DNA from: Maribacter stanieri | Lineage (GTDB): Bacteria > Bacteroidota > Bacteroidia > Flavobacteriales > Flavobacteriaceae | Length of the DNA stretch: 64,000 nt | Direction: 5' to 3' | NCBI RefSeq assembly: GCF_900112245.1 | Contig: NZ_FOYX01000001.1 | Coordinates: forward strand, 2,095,856 to 2,159,855 | Shown: positions 1 to 9,641 of the stretch, in pieces | How the letters are laid out: every line of letters begins with the position of its first letter | How positions within the stretch are numbered: position 1 is the stretch's first letter | Program-made: the position numbers and the translations under genes | Notes under the pieces: generated by a model | Seen by the model: only the letters and a program-made list of their open reading frames with translations | Databases searched by the model: none | What the model was told of the DNA's origin: nothing

Positions 1-1
1 G

Positions 2-1555
2 GAAATTAAGATTAAAGTAAATCCGGATCAAACGGAATACCAACTTCAAATAAAACCAGACAAGAGAAATACTTTGCCTGGCAAGGCACTACCTCTTCCC
101 AAAGATTTTTCTGTTTTAATGCCGTTTAGATATGTGGAGGTTGATGGTGCTAAAGAACCTATTACAGCAGAAGACTTTACATTACTGGCTCATCATAGTT
201 ATTGGGAAGATGACGCTAGTAGTTTCAAAAGTTCTGATGATATTTTAAATCAGGTATGGGAAATTTGTAAATACACGATAAAGGCTACAACATTTAACGG
301 TCTTTATGTAGATGGGGACCGAGAGCGTATACCGTATGAAGCAGATGCGTATTTAAATCAACTAAGTCATTATACTACCGATCGGGAATATGCCATTGCA
401 AGGCAAACCATAGAATATTTTATGGAACACCCAACATGGCCAACCGAATGGCAACAGCATGTAGCGCTTATGTTTTATGCAGATTATATGTATACGGGCA
501 ACACAGAACTTATTGAGAGGTACTATGACCGGTTGAAGTATAAAACCCTATATGAGCTCGCTAACGAAGACGGTCTTATTACCTCGACTAAAATGACGAC
601 GGAATTAATGAAAAACCTAGGGTTCCCTCCAAAAATGAAGGAGACGTTTAGAGATATTGTAGATTGGCCATCTGCGGGTTGGGGAGGCGACCCATCCAAT
701 AAAGGGGAACGTGATGGCTATGAATTTAAAGACTATAACACTGTAGTTAATGCGTTTTATTACCAGAATATGAAGATTATGTCCCAATTTGCAAAAGTTT
801 TAGGCAAAACGGGCGAAGCATTGGATTTTGAACTTCGTGCCTTAAAAGCGAAAAAAGCTGTCAACGAAAAAATGTTCGATTCAGAACGTGGTGTTTATGT
901 AGATGGAATTGGAACGGACCATGCTGCTTTACATGCTAATATGCTGCCTTTAGCTTTTAATATGGTGCCGGAGGAACATATTCCCTCTGTGGTAGAACAT
1001 GTAAAATCTAGAGGAATGGCTTGTAGTGTTTATGGTTCACAATACTTAATGGACGGTCTCTATAACGCCGGAGCAGCAGATTACGCTTTGGAACTGCTAA
1101 CGGACAAAAGTGATAGAAGCTGGTATAATATGATTCGTGTTGGATCTACTATGACCCTAGAAGCATGGGATTTAAAGTATAAGAACAATCTTGACTGGAA
1201 CCATGCGTGGGGCGCAGTACCTGCAAATGTAATTCCACGAGGACTTTGGGGTATTCAGCCAAAAACACCTGGCTTTGGGGTCGCTATTATAAAACCACAG
1301 ATGAGCAACTTAAAAAACTCGAGTATAGAAGTACCTACCATAAATGGAACTATAAAAGGAGCATACACCTATGAGACCTCTAGGCTCCAGATTTTTAAAA
1401 TTGAAATTCCTGCCAATATGGTAGCAGAGTTTGAAATTGCTCCATCATTTGGAAAAGAGCTAATGCACAATGGAAAGAAAGTAAATGTCGCTTTTGGTTC
1501 TGTCCGTTTAGAATCTGGGAAACATGAGATAAAACTTGTGGTTAATTCTTTTTAA
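2..1555 (+). CDS. alpha-L-rhamnosidase-like glycoside hydrolase (GH78 type), 5' end outside window
   Basis: The frame is open from base 2, so the gene starts upstream of the window; 517 residues are visible. [13 protein letters not shown] stretch at fragment residues 104-115 matches the acidic general-acid region of GH78 enzymes. MTLEAWD (Glu387 of the fragment) is the expected place of the second catalytic carboxylate, followed by a beta-sandwich C-terminal domain. GH78 enzymes remove alpha-linked L-rhamnose from oligosaccharides. It lies upstream of pseudogenes, a sulfatase and more rhamnosidases, which supports a role in degrading a rhamnose-rich polysaccharide. The N-terminus and any signal peptide cannot be seen. 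Family placement is confident; the exact linkage is not known. Confidence 0.85.
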   Translation, partial: EIKIKVNPDQTEYQLQIKPDKRNTLPGKALPLPKDFSVLMPFRYVEVDGAKEPITAEDFTLLAHHSYWEDDASSFKSSDDILNQVWEICKYTIKATTFNGLYVDGDRERIPYEADAYLNQLSHYTTDREYAIARQTIEYFMEHPTWPTEWQQHVALMFYADYMYTGNTELIERYYDRLKYKTLYELANEDGLITSTKMTTELMKNLGFPPKMKETFRDIVDWPSAGWGGDPSNKGERDGYEFKDYNTVVNAFYYQNMKIMSQFAKVLGKTGEALDFELRALKAKKAVNEKMFDSERGVYVDGIGTDHAALHANMLPLAFNMVPEEHIPSVVEHVKSRGMACSVYGSQYLMDGLYNAGAADYALELLTDKSDRSWYNMIRVGSTMTLEAWDLKYKNNLDWNHAWGAVPANVIPRGLWGIQPKTPGFGVAIIKPQMSNLKNSSIEVPTINGTIKGAYTYETSRLQIFKIEIPANMVAEFEIAPSFGKELMHNGKKVNVAFGSVRLESGKHEIKLVVNSF

Positions 1556-1628
1556 ATATAGCCTTTGGTCTTTAATGATAATCAATGTTACAATAGTAAA
1601 TTCTAAATTAAAACTTATATAAAAACAA

Positions 1629-2135
1629 AGGAAAAGCTTATTTATTACCTTATTGTATCTAAGCCTCATTATCATATTATTCATTACCTCCAAAAGTGAT
1701 TTTGTCCCATTATTCAACGGCAAAAATCTTGATGGTTGGGAATTAGAGAATGGTAAGGCACTATTTAATTTAGAAGATGGTGTAATTATAGGAACATATA
1801 CTTCTGGCACCCTAAATACATTCCAGTGTACAAGAGAATCTTATTCCGATTTTATTTTCGCTTTTGAGGCTCATTTGGGTGAAGAAACAAATTAAGGTGT
1901 GATGTTTAGGGCCCAAAGCAATCCTGAATATAGAGATGGCAGGGTACACGGTTATCAAATCGTAATCGAACCTTAGCTTCATTATATGATTTAATCACGG
2001 CAAATGCCCATAATTTTAAACTGAACGAGTCTACTAAAAAAATAGTTAACGAATATGAATGGAATCTTGCCCGTATTGTAGTTAAAGGAGTTGAAGTGGA
2101 ACATTATCTTGATGGTATTTTTTTTAGTGAAATAT
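1629..2135 (+). pseudogene. decayed DUF1080 (3-keto-disaccharide hydrolase domain) gene
   Basis: Pieces of one DUF1080 protein can be read in two frames: FVPLFNGKNLDGWE near the start, then GVMFRAQSNPEYRDGRVHGYQ after an in-frame TAA at 1893-1895, then EWNLARIVVKG and HYLDGIFF in another frame near 2060-2125. Further lesions are a TAG near 1973 and a frameshift. The likely original start, just before a hydrophobic leader-like segment, is AGG at 1629-1631 where ATG AAA AGC would be expected. DUF1080 proteins act on 3-keto sugars or as carbohydrate-binding lectin-like folds. The gene is clearly dead; its former substrate is unknown. Confidence 0.8.
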
Positions 2136-2148
2136 AGCAGAAGTTGTC

Positions 2149-2870
2149 AAGAATGACGAGACTTGGTAGCAATCCAATTTTGGATGGATGGCTACACCAT
2201 GGCCCATCGAAACACAAAAGGCATTCGATACTTATTTGAAAAATGGAGGCGGATTTGTAAGTGTGCATGCAGCCAACAATTCCTTTCCTGAATGGGAAGC
2301 TTATATTAAAATGATTGGTTTGTGGGGGAGCAATAGAACCGAAAAGGACGGTCTCTATATTTATTATGATAATTTGGGCATAAGGGTTATAAATACAAGT
2401 AAGGGAGCTGCAGGTATATATGGAGAAAAACATCGTTTTCCAATTACTATTCAAAATATGGGTTATCCAATAACCAAGGATATGCTAAAAGTGGGAATGA
2501 CCGGTATTGATGAATACTATGCTAAATTACGTGGTCTGGTCGAGAATATTACGGTATTGGCTCCAGGAAAGTATTTAAGTGAAAATGCTCTAACGGGCGG
2601 ACAGGAAACGGTACTAATGATTATCGAATACGGTAAGGGACGTGTTTTCCATAACGCCTTAGGTTATGATATCGATTCTTTTGAAAATGTTGGGTTTATC
2701 GTTTTTTTTTAGGGAGGGGATTCGAATGAGCGGCTTCTTGTAGGGTAAGGCAAAAGGTGCCAAAAAATTTTCCAACAGCTATTTTATCAAATAGCAGAGA
2801 GTTTAGATTGAATTCTAAGATTTTTAAGTCAATCAAATTTTTGGACTTATTTTATAATAAAAAATATGAT
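2149..2870 (+). pseudogene. decayed ThuA-like (trehalose-utilisation fold) gene
   Basis: The piece at 2188-2700 carries ThuA-family hallmarks: KAFDTYLKNGGGFVSVHAA, FPEWEAYIKMIG, and KGRVFHNALGYD. The frame then breaks in a T-run at 2702-2710. In the shifted frame the family tail continues as RGFE, a TGA at 2727-2729 where ThuA proteins have Trp, then AA and QKVPKNFPTA. The N-terminal part is missing. The tail frame runs open into the sulfatase that follows, which creates a false long N-terminus for that gene. ThuA proteins are class I glutamine-amidotransferase-like folds often found with GMC oxidoreductases and DUF1080 genes. Confidence 0.8.
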
Positions 2871-4625
2871 ATGGTGAAGAATTATTTTTCAGCAATAAAC
2901 GTAATAAGTTTGCTATTCCCTTTATTTATACTAATGTCTTGTGAGGTAAATAATAAAGAGTCTAAAAAAGAAGTCGCAAAAACTGAAATTCAACTACCTA
3001 AACGGCCTAATATTTTATGGTTGGTAACCGAAGATATGGGACCCTATATTCCGTCTTTTGGCGATTCCACTATTGTGACACCTAATTTAAGTCGGTTGTC
3101 CGCAGAAGGTGTGGTATACCCAAATTTGTATTCTACTTCAGGAGTTTGCGCTCCTAGTAGGTCTGCCATTATAATGGGGATGTATCCTTCCAGTATTGGG
3201 GCCAACCATATGCGAACTACGTCCTATACTGAGGTGACTGGATTGTCATCGTACGGGGCGGTGCCGCCGCCGCAAGCCCGCATGATTAGTGAACTACTTC
3301 GTTTGAACGGTTATTACACCACTAATAATTATAAGGAAGATTATCAATTTGATGCTCCTAAAACGGCCTGGGATGAAAGTAGTCCGTATGCCCATTGGCG
3401 GAATCGTGATGAAAATCAACCGTTCTTTTCAGTATTCAATTATACAGAAACACACGAATCAGGGCTGTTTGAGCCTTACGGATTTAGGGAGATAGAAACA
3501 AGGCATTATCACGAGGGGGATAGAACATTTAAATGGGGCGAAGATCGTATGACAGAAGAGGAAACGACAATACATTTGCCAAAAGATACAGATTTTAATA
3601 TTCCTCCATATCTTCCAAATACTCCCAAAGTACAAAGGGATATGTGGAAGCTATACAACAATGTGTCGGAAATGGACAAGCAGGTGGGAACCGTATTAAA
3701 GCAATTAGAGGAGGATGGACTACTAGAAAACACCATCATCTTTTTCTACGGAGACCATGGAGGACCCTTACCTAGGGAAAAGCGTTTGATTTACGATTCT
3801 GGTTTAAACACGCCAATGATTATAAGGTTTCCAAAAAAGCAGCTTGCAGGAACTAAAGCTACTGAGTTACTTAGTTTTGTAGATTTTGGACCTACACTTT
3901 TATCCCTAATAGGGGTTAAGCCTCCCTCCTATATGCAAGGACAGGCATTTTTAGGAAAATACAAGGCCGAAAACGAACGCAAATATATTCATGGCGCGGC
4001 TGACCGTTTTGATGGATTTACTGATGTTATTCGTGCCGTTCGCGATGAACAATTTAAGTATATTAGAAATTATAGACCGGAACAAGGTTATTATTTACCG
4101 GTAGAATATAGGGAAAGAATACCAGCCATGCAGGAATTATTGCGTTTACGCAATGAAGGAAATTTGGATAGTTCACAAGAACTTTGGTTCAGGGAATCTA
4201 AGGATGTTGAAGAATTGTATGATGTACAGATAGACCCTTATGAAGTAAATAATTTAGCTAAAGATCCTATCTACAGTGATAAATTGGTAGAATTAAGTGC
4301 AGAAATGGATCGGTGGTTAAAGGGAATAGGGGATGATCCCAATCTACCGGAAAAAGAATTGATTACTAAATTATGGAATGGTGCAGAAACTCAACCAATA
4401 ACTTTGAATCCGGAAATAAAATTAATCAATCATAAAATTACACTGAATAGTTTCACAGAGGGAGCTTCGTTAGGATATAAGATAATTGATAAGGAAGGCA
4501 AACTTCCAAATTCATGGACGATTTATCAAAAACCTTTTGAAATCCCAAGGGCAAGTATTGTAATCGCTCAAGCATATAGAATAGGATATGTGCCTAGTGA
4601 AACAGTTACATTAAGCACTAAATAA
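2871..4625 (+). CDS. lipoprotein sulfatase, S1 family (formylglycine type)
   Basis: Residues 1-24 form a lipoprotein signal ending LMSC, so the protein is probably anchored to a membrane facing the periplasm or surface. C93-A-P-S-R is the sulfatase signature whose Cys is converted to formylglycine. NILWLVTEDMG (residues 47-57) and FYGDHGG supply metal ligands. The 584-residue length fits family S1; the overall look resembles the N-sulfoglucosamine/S1_8-like group, but this subfamily call is tentative. It would strip sulfate esters from glycan fragments so that the neighbouring rhamnosidases can act. I chose ATG 2871; the open frame reaching back to 2757 is the tail of the upstream ThuA pseudogene. 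Confidence 0.88.
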   Translation: MVKNYFSAINVISLLFPLFILMSCEVNNKESKKEVAKTEIQLPKRPNILWLVTEDMGPYIPSFGDSTIVTPNLSRLSAEGVVYPNLYSTSGVCAPSRSAIIMGMYPSSIGANHMRTTSYTEVTGLSSYGAVPPPQARMISELLRLNGYYTTNNYKEDYQFDAPKTAWDESSPYAHWRNRDENQPFFSVFNYTETHESGLFEPYGFREIETRHYHEGDRTFKWGEDRMTEEETTIHLPKDTDFNIPPYLPNTPKVQRDMWKLYNNVSEMDKQVGTVLKQLEEDGLLENTIIFFYGDHGGPLPREKRLIYDSGLNTPMIIRFPKKQLAGTKATELLSFVDFGPTLLSLIGVKPPSYMQGQAFLGKYKAENERKYIHGAADRFDGFTDVIRAVRDEQFKYIRNYRPEQGYYLPVEYRERIPAMQELLRLRNEGNLDSSQELWFRESKDVEELYDVQIDPYEVNNLAKDPIYSDKLVELSAEMDRWLKGIGDDPNLPEKELITKLWNGAETQPITLNPEIKLINHKITLNSFTEGASLGYKIIDKEGKLPNSWTIYQKPFEIPRASIVIAQAYRIGYVPSETVTLSTK

Positions 4626-4732
4626 ATTATTAGTTGAAATTTGTTTTGTGTAATTCTGGATTTGTTTCGAAGGCAATAAAGTAATATCAATTATTTTAAA
4701 ATGTTGTTATACTTTTTATATTAAATATGCCT

Positions 4733-4780
4733 TATCAGTATAGCACAGGATACAATATTATATTCTAAACACTATTTTTA
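4733..4780 (+). promoter_or_regulatory. candidate operator plus promoter of the GMC oxidoreductase gene
   Basis: GCACAGGATA at 4743-4752 is followed by exactly 20 bases and then TATTTTTA at 4773-4780, close to the Bacteroidetes -7 box TAnnTTTG. A weaker tandem copy, TATCAGTATA, precedes it at 4733-4742. The same 10-mer with the same 20-bp spacing occurs before three other genes of this locus. The element would overlap the -33 region. Confidence 0.6.
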
Positions 4781-4792
4781 AATGCCTTTTGA

Positions 4793-4873
4793 ATACTTGA
4801 TTTTACGCAAGTATTAAAATAATTGAAGAATAATTGGATGACCTCGGTCATAGTGCCTTCGAAACTGTGACCG
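4793..4873 (+). promoter_or_regulatory. two hairpins in the leader of the GMC oxidoreductase mRNA
   Basis: A 7-bp stem (4793-4799 with 4808-4814) is followed by a 9-bp stem with one G-U pair (4845-4853 with 4865-4873, 11-base loop). Both lie between the proposed promoter and the ATG at 4903, in a leader of roughly 115 bases. No T-run follows, so they do not look like terminators. Function unknown. Confidence 0.4.
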
Positions 4874-4902
4874 GGCTTACTCTTAAAACTTAATAAAAGA
4901 AT

Positions 4903-6600
4903 ATGTCAATAGAAGCAACAAATACTTTTGATGCCATTGTGGTAGGAACGGGAATTAGTGGTGGTTGGGCTGCAAAAGAGCTTTGTGAGAATGGACTCAA
5001 AACTCTTGTTTTAGAACGCGGAAGAATGGTAAAGCATGTTCTGGATTATCCGACAATGAACCTTGACCCATGGGACTTGCCAAACGCAGGAGTGACTCCT
5101 GAAAAAGTTAAAGCAATGTACCCTAAACAATCCCGTTGGGGATTTGATGAAACAACACGGCATTTTTTTAATGACGATTCAAAATTCGACTATGATGAAG
5201 TAAAACGTTTTGACTGGATTAGGGGTACACAAGTAGGGGGGAGATCTTTGATTTGGGGAAAACAAACCTATCGTTGGTCCAATCTTGATTTTGAAGCCAA
5301 TGCTAAAGACGGCATTGGTGTAGATTGGCCTATACGGTATAAAGATATAGAGCCATGGTATGCATATGTAGAAAAGCATATTGGTGTTAGTGGAGAAGCA
5401 TTGGGCTTGACTCAATTGCCCGACAGTGTGTTTCTGAAACCAATGGAATTAAATTGTGTAGAAGAACATTTAAAGAAAGGTATATCAGAAAATTATGAGG
5501 ATCGAGTTTTGACTATAGGTAGAGTGGCTCATATTACCGAAGGTACAAAACCAGGTGCAGGAAGGAGCACTTGTCAGAATAGAAATAGATGTAAACGTGG
5601 TTGCCCTTATGGAGCCTATTTCAGTTCAAACTCGTCCACATTACCAATGGCGGAAGCTACTGGTAATATGACTATTAGACCGGATTCTATTGTATGTGAG
5701 GTTTTGTATGATAAAGAAAAAAAAAGAGCTATAGGTGTTAAAATTATAGATGCGAATACTAAGGAAGTGATGGAGTTTAAATCAAAAATTATCTTTCTGT
5801 GTGCTTCATCAATGGCTTCTACGGCTATTTTAATGCAGTCGACATCTGATGTTTTTCCTAACGGAATGGGTAATGCCAGTGGTGAATTGGGACATAATAT
5901 TATGGATCACCAACTTGGTGGCGGTGCCAGTGGCAAAATAGACGGATATGATGATAAATATTATAAAGGAAGAAGACCAAATGGATTCTATATTCCTAGA
6001 TTTAGGAATATAAATGGGTCTTCTAAAAATGTTGATTTCATAAGAGGATATGGTTATCAGGGTGGTGCAGGTCGTACTGATTATAGTACCGTTATACCCG
6101 AATATGCATATGGGGGAAAATTTAAAGAAGAAATGTTGAAACCGGGAGGATGGCGTATTAATCTTGGTGGTTTTGGAGAAGTTTTACCTTATCACGAGAA
6201 TCATATGTATCTTAATTATGATAAGCTAGATTCCTTTGGCTTACCAACAATAGTTTTTGATGCCGAGTTTAAGGAGAATGAGAAACTAATGAAAAAAGAT
6301 TGGATAGAACAATCCCAAGAAATGCTCGAAAATGCTGGGTTTAAAGAGGTAAGGGCAAACCAAAGAGCTTCATTTATGGGAGGTGGAATTCATGAAATGG
6401 GAACCGCTAGAATGGGGAAAGATAATAAAACGTCTGTACTGAATAAATACAATCAGTTACATGAAGTACCTAATGTGTACGTAACAGATGGTGCTTGTAT
6501 GACTTCTACAGGGTGCCAGAACCCATCATTGACCTATATGGCTTTAACGGCTAGAGCTGCGAACCATGCAGTTGAAGAATTAAAAAAAATGAATTTTTAA
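4903..6600 (+). CDS. GMC-family FAD-dependent sugar oxidoreductase
   Basis: An N-terminal FAD-binding Rossmann motif G15-T-G-I-S-G20 and a C-terminal GMC domain are present, with the catalytic His497 (HEMGTARMG) and Asn540 (GCQNPSLTYM). A Cys-rich patch CQNRNRCKRGCPYG near residues 224-240 is typical of the gluconate/glucoside 3-dehydrogenase-like branch. There is no signal peptide and no neighbouring small (subunit 3) gene. Such enzymes oxidise sugar hydroxyls, commonly C3. Together with the dead DUF1080 and ThuA genes upstream it suggests a former 3-keto-sugar branch in this locus. The substrate is an inference only. Confidence 0.88.
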   Translation: MSIEATNTFDAIVVGTGISGGWAAKELCENGLKTLVLERGRMVKHVLDYPTMNLDPWDLPNAGVTPEKVKAMYPKQSRWGFDETTRHFFNDDSKFDYDEVKRFDWIRGTQVGGRSLIWGKQTYRWSNLDFEANAKDGIGVDWPIRYKDIEPWYAYVEKHIGVSGEALGLTQLPDSVFLKPMELNCVEEHLKKGISENYEDRVLTIGRVAHITEGTKPGAGRSTCQNRNRCKRGCPYGAYFSSNSSTLPMAEATGNMTIRPDSIVCEVLYDKEKKRAIGVKIIDANTKEVMEFKSKIIFLCASSMASTAILMQSTSDVFPNGMGNASGELGHNIMDHQLGGGASGKIDGYDDKYYKGRRPNGFYIPRFRNINGSSKNVDFIRGYGYQGGAGRTDYSTVIPEYAYGGKFKEEMLKPGGWRINLGGFGEVLPYHENHMYLNYDKLDSFGLPTIVFDAEFKENEKLMKKDWIEQSQEMLENAGFKEVRANQRASFMGGGIHEMGTARMGKDNKTSVLNKYNQLHEVPNVYVTDGACMTSTGCQNPSLTYMALTARAANHAVEELKKMNF

Positions 6601-6624
6601 TTATATAGTAGCGCATACTCATGG

Positions 6625-6656
6625 AAAAGCCCTAATCGTTGATTAGGGCTTTTTTT
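6625..6656 (+). terminator. rho-independent terminator after the GMC gene
   Basis: A perfect 13-bp stem (6625-6637 with 6641-6653) with a 3-base loop GTT ends in a T-run. A-rich bases before the stem make it usable in both directions, so it also closes the convergent rhamnosidase gene. Confidence 0.85.
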
Positions 6657-6681
6657 ATCAAATTAATTTGTTGCTACTATT

Positions 6682-9435
6682 TCAACTTTTTTGAGGATAC
6701 GAAAATTTATAGGTGCCTGATCCTAATTTTAATTGTACACCGTCATCTGTTTGCTTCATTATTTTATGAAATTCATTTTTCAATTTAGCATCATTAAGTA
6801 AAACTTCATCAGCTTTGGCATTTGGTAATGTTACCGTCGCTGTGGTATTTGGGGGAACCGTTACTTCATATTGAAATGTTCTGTCTATGATTTTCCAGTT
6901 AGATTTTATCTTTCCATAAAGGGATAAAAATTCTGTATTTGCTGAAGTTAGTCCACCTCCTGGGTGCGGGTCAAATATAATATGCTTATATCCCGGGTTT
7001 TCGGGGTCAATCCTTAACCCACCTACATGTGTATAAAGCCATTCACCAATAGCTCCGTACGAATAATGGTTAAAACTATTCATCCCTTCAATGATTGTTC
7101 CGTCTGGTTTTTGCGTGTCCCAACGTTCCCAAATAGTTGTAGCACCCATTGTTATAGGGTATAACCAAGACGGGAACTCTTTTCTAAATAATAGCATAAA
7201 AGCCAAATCATCCCTACCTATTTTTGAGAGTGTAGTACACAGTAAAGGAGTTCCTAAAAACCCAGTTGTTAAATGTCCAAATTTCTCTATATCAGCTGCA
7301 TAATATGCGGCCGATTTTTCGATTAGATTTTTAGGAATTAGATCAAAACTAAGAGCCATTGCATAGGCTGTTTGTGTATGTGATACTAAACGGCCATTAG
7401 GGGTGGTATATTCTTTTATAAAAGCTGTCTTTATGTTCTTAGCCAAACTCTCATATTTTTCAACATCTTCAGTTTTTCCAATGATGTCAGCTATTTTATG
7501 TAAAAGTGTAGTGGAATAATAGGCGTAAGCCGTTGCAATTAAATCTTTCTCGGTCACCGACCCGTTGTAGTCCGGTTTATCGGCATTGTATGCTAACCAA
7601 TCTCCCCAATGCCAGTGCTTAGGATCGTTCCAAAGATAATCATTACCTGACCGTTTGGACATGTAATCTACCCACCCTTTCATACTGTCATATTGCTCTT
7701 CTAAAATACGTTTGTCCCCATAAGATTGATAAACCGTCCATGGTATGATTACTGCAGCATCTGCCCATCCTGTAGCACCTCCTTTGGCGCTTACTCCTTC
7801 ACCACCAGTAAGAATGTCCGGAACAACATTGGTTACAGATCCGTTCTCGTGTTGGTCTAAAGCCAAATCTTTAAGCCATTTGGTATAAAAAGATGCAACA
7901 TCAAAATTATAAGCAGCGGTCATACTAAATACTTGTGCGTCACCTGTCCAACCTGCTCGTTCATCACGTTGTGGACAATCTGTTGGGATGTCTAAAAAGT
8001 TATCTTTTTGCCCCCATTGAATGTTGCTTTGTAGTTGATTTATCATAGGGTCTGATGTTACGAAACTACCAGTAGGGCTAATTGCTGAATGAATCACTAT
8101 TCCTGTAATATCGTTCAGACTTAAGGTGCCGGGATAACCTATGACCTGTATGAATCGAAAACCATGAGAGGTAAAATGTGGTTCAAACATTTCTTCGCCA
8201 TCCCCCTTTAACGTGTAAATATCCGTTGCTTTGGCAGCACGTAGATTAGTGGTGTAAAAGTTTCCATCTTTATCTAAAACTTCAGCAAATTTTAAACTAA
8301 CCTGGTCACCTTTTTTACCTTTTACTTTCATTCGGGCCCATCCTACAATATTTTGTCCCAGGTCTAATACAATTTCACCTTTGGGTGTCGTAATTAGTTT
8401 TTTAGGCTTGATTTCTTCGATGGCTTTTACGGGAGGTCCTTGTGGAGCTACGAGAATGTCCTTGGAATGTTTCAAGATTTCAACTTTTTTCCATGAGTTG
8501 TCATCAAATCCGGTTTTGGCCCAACCGTCCATTTCTAAGCGTGCATCGTATTTTTCGCCATTGTACATATCCGATTCTAAAATAGGGCCGTATGAAGCTT
8601 TCCAGTCTTCGTTGGTCAAAATGGTTTCTGTTGTACCGTCAGTATAATTAATGTGTAATTGAACCAGTAGCGCAAGTTGTTTTCCGTAAAAGGCGTAGTC
8701 GCCCTTCCATCCAATATTTCCACGGTACCAGCCGTCTCCAACTAAAGCACCAATTGCATTGTTCGCTTTCAGCATATGTGTAACATCATATGTTTGGTAT
8801 TGCAGTCTTTTGTTATAGCTGGTGTAGCCTGGTGTAAAGAGATCATTACCCACTTTTTCTCCATTTAGGTATAGTTCATAGAGGCCCAAGGAGGTTATCT
8901 GAACTTTAGCGGAGTTGATTGTTTTTTCAGTTTTAAATTCCGTTCTAAAATATTGAGAAGGGTGCGATTTTTTTTCTGTGGTGATATCGTTCATAGCAAT
9001 GTATGATGCAGTCCATAAAGCTTTATCTAAAATGCCCATTTCCCAATACGCAGGTATACTCCATTTGGATACTCTGTCCTTATCGTCCCAAATACGTACT
9101 TGCCAATATACGCGCTGCATTGAGTTAAGGGCGGGACCTTTATAAACCACGTTTACGGATTGGTCGCTTTCTACTTTGAGAGTAGACCAGATTAGATTTT
9201 TATCACTTTCTAAATTTTCCTTAGAATCTGCTACTCGAATTTCATAAGCAGTTTGTTTTACATTCTTTTCATCTGAATTCAATTGCCAGCTCAATCTAGG
9301 TTTTTGTACATCAATACCAATAGGGTTGGTTTTATATTCTGTTACTAAGTTTAGTATTTCTGTTTTTATTATCGAAAAAGAAGTGATTAGACTAATTAAA
9401 AGTATAAACGAAAAATGTTGGATAGTTGTTCTCAA
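6682..9435 (-). CDS. secreted alpha-L-rhamnosidase, GH78 (917 aa)
   Basis: A short hydrophobic N-terminus (about residues 8-23) suggests export. The order of domains is typical of full-length GH78: an N-terminal beta-sandwich with PRLSWQL and YWQVRIWD, an accessory sandwich near DGWYRGNIGW, then the (alpha/alpha)6 barrel with D486-C-P-Q-R-D-E-R-A-G-W and E770 in TIWERWD as candidate catalytic acids, and a C-terminal sandwich. It releases terminal alpha-L-rhamnose from glycan oligosaccharides. It is convergent with the GMC gene and shares its terminator. Its upstream region has only a weak version (TAACAGGATT, 9504-9513 minus) of the locus operator. Confidence 0.92.
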   Translation of the reverse strand: MRTTIQHFSFILLISLITSFSIIKTEILNLVTEYKTNPIGIDVQKPRLSWQLNSDEKNVKQTAYEIRVADSKENLESDKNLIWSTLKVESDQSVNVVYKGPALNSMQRVYWQVRIWDDKDRVSKWSIPAYWEMGILDKALWTASYIAMNDITTEKKSHPSQYFRTEFKTEKTINSAKVQITSLGLYELYLNGEKVGNDLFTPGYTSYNKRLQYQTYDVTHMLKANNAIGALVGDGWYRGNIGWKGDYAFYGKQLALLVQLHINYTDGTTETILTNEDWKASYGPILESDMYNGEKYDARLEMDGWAKTGFDDNSWKKVEILKHSKDILVAPQGPPVKAIEEIKPKKLITTPKGEIVLDLGQNIVGWARMKVKGKKGDQVSLKFAEVLDKDGNFYTTNLRAAKATDIYTLKGDGEEMFEPHFTSHGFRFIQVIGYPGTLSLNDITGIVIHSAISPTGSFVTSDPMINQLQSNIQWGQKDNFLDIPTDCPQRDERAGWTGDAQVFSMTAAYNFDVASFYTKWLKDLALDQHENGSVTNVVPDILTGGEGVSAKGGATGWADAAVIIPWTVYQSYGDKRILEEQYDSMKGWVDYMSKRSGNDYLWNDPKHWHWGDWLAYNADKPDYNGSVTEKDLIATAYAYYSTTLLHKIADIIGKTEDVEKYESLAKNIKTAFIKEYTTPNGRLVSHTQTAYAMALSFDLIPKNLIEKSAAYYAADIEKFGHLTTGFLGTPLLCTTLSKIGRDDLAFMLLFRKEFPSWLYPITMGATTIWERWDTQKPDGTIIEGMNSFNHYSYGAIGEWLYTHVGGLRIDPENPGYKHIIFDPHPGGGLTSANTEFLSLYGKIKSNWKIIDRTFQYEVTVPPNTTATVTLPNAKADEVLLNDAKLKNEFHKIMKQTDDGVQLKLGSGTYKFSYPQKS

Positions 9436-9641
9436 ATTATTTATTGTTTAAAGTTCATTTAAAATTTAAAGTGTTGATTTTGTACTGTAAATTAATTTTA
9501 CCTAATCCTGTTAGTTTTCGTTGTTATCAACGAATTGGTTTCACTAGAGATATTATTTCATTTCATTGATATTTAAATCTTAAACATGAAAAAAAATATA
9601 CTAATTGTACTATATTTTATAAGAATTAGATATAGAATTTT

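Noticed and set aside
1508-1810. 100-codon minus-strand frame over the end of the first rhamnosidase
   Set aside because: Overlaps a real gene and a pseudogene on the other strand; no coding character.
2757-2870. GTG-started N-terminal extension of the sulfatase
   Set aside because: The extra residues are the tail of the ThuA pseudogene; the lipoprotein signal starts at ATG 2871.
9481-9513. TAACAGGATT (minus) upstream of the 917-aa rhamnosidase as a fifth operator
   Set aside because: Core mismatch at the last base and no -7-like box at 20 bp, so I did not count it.
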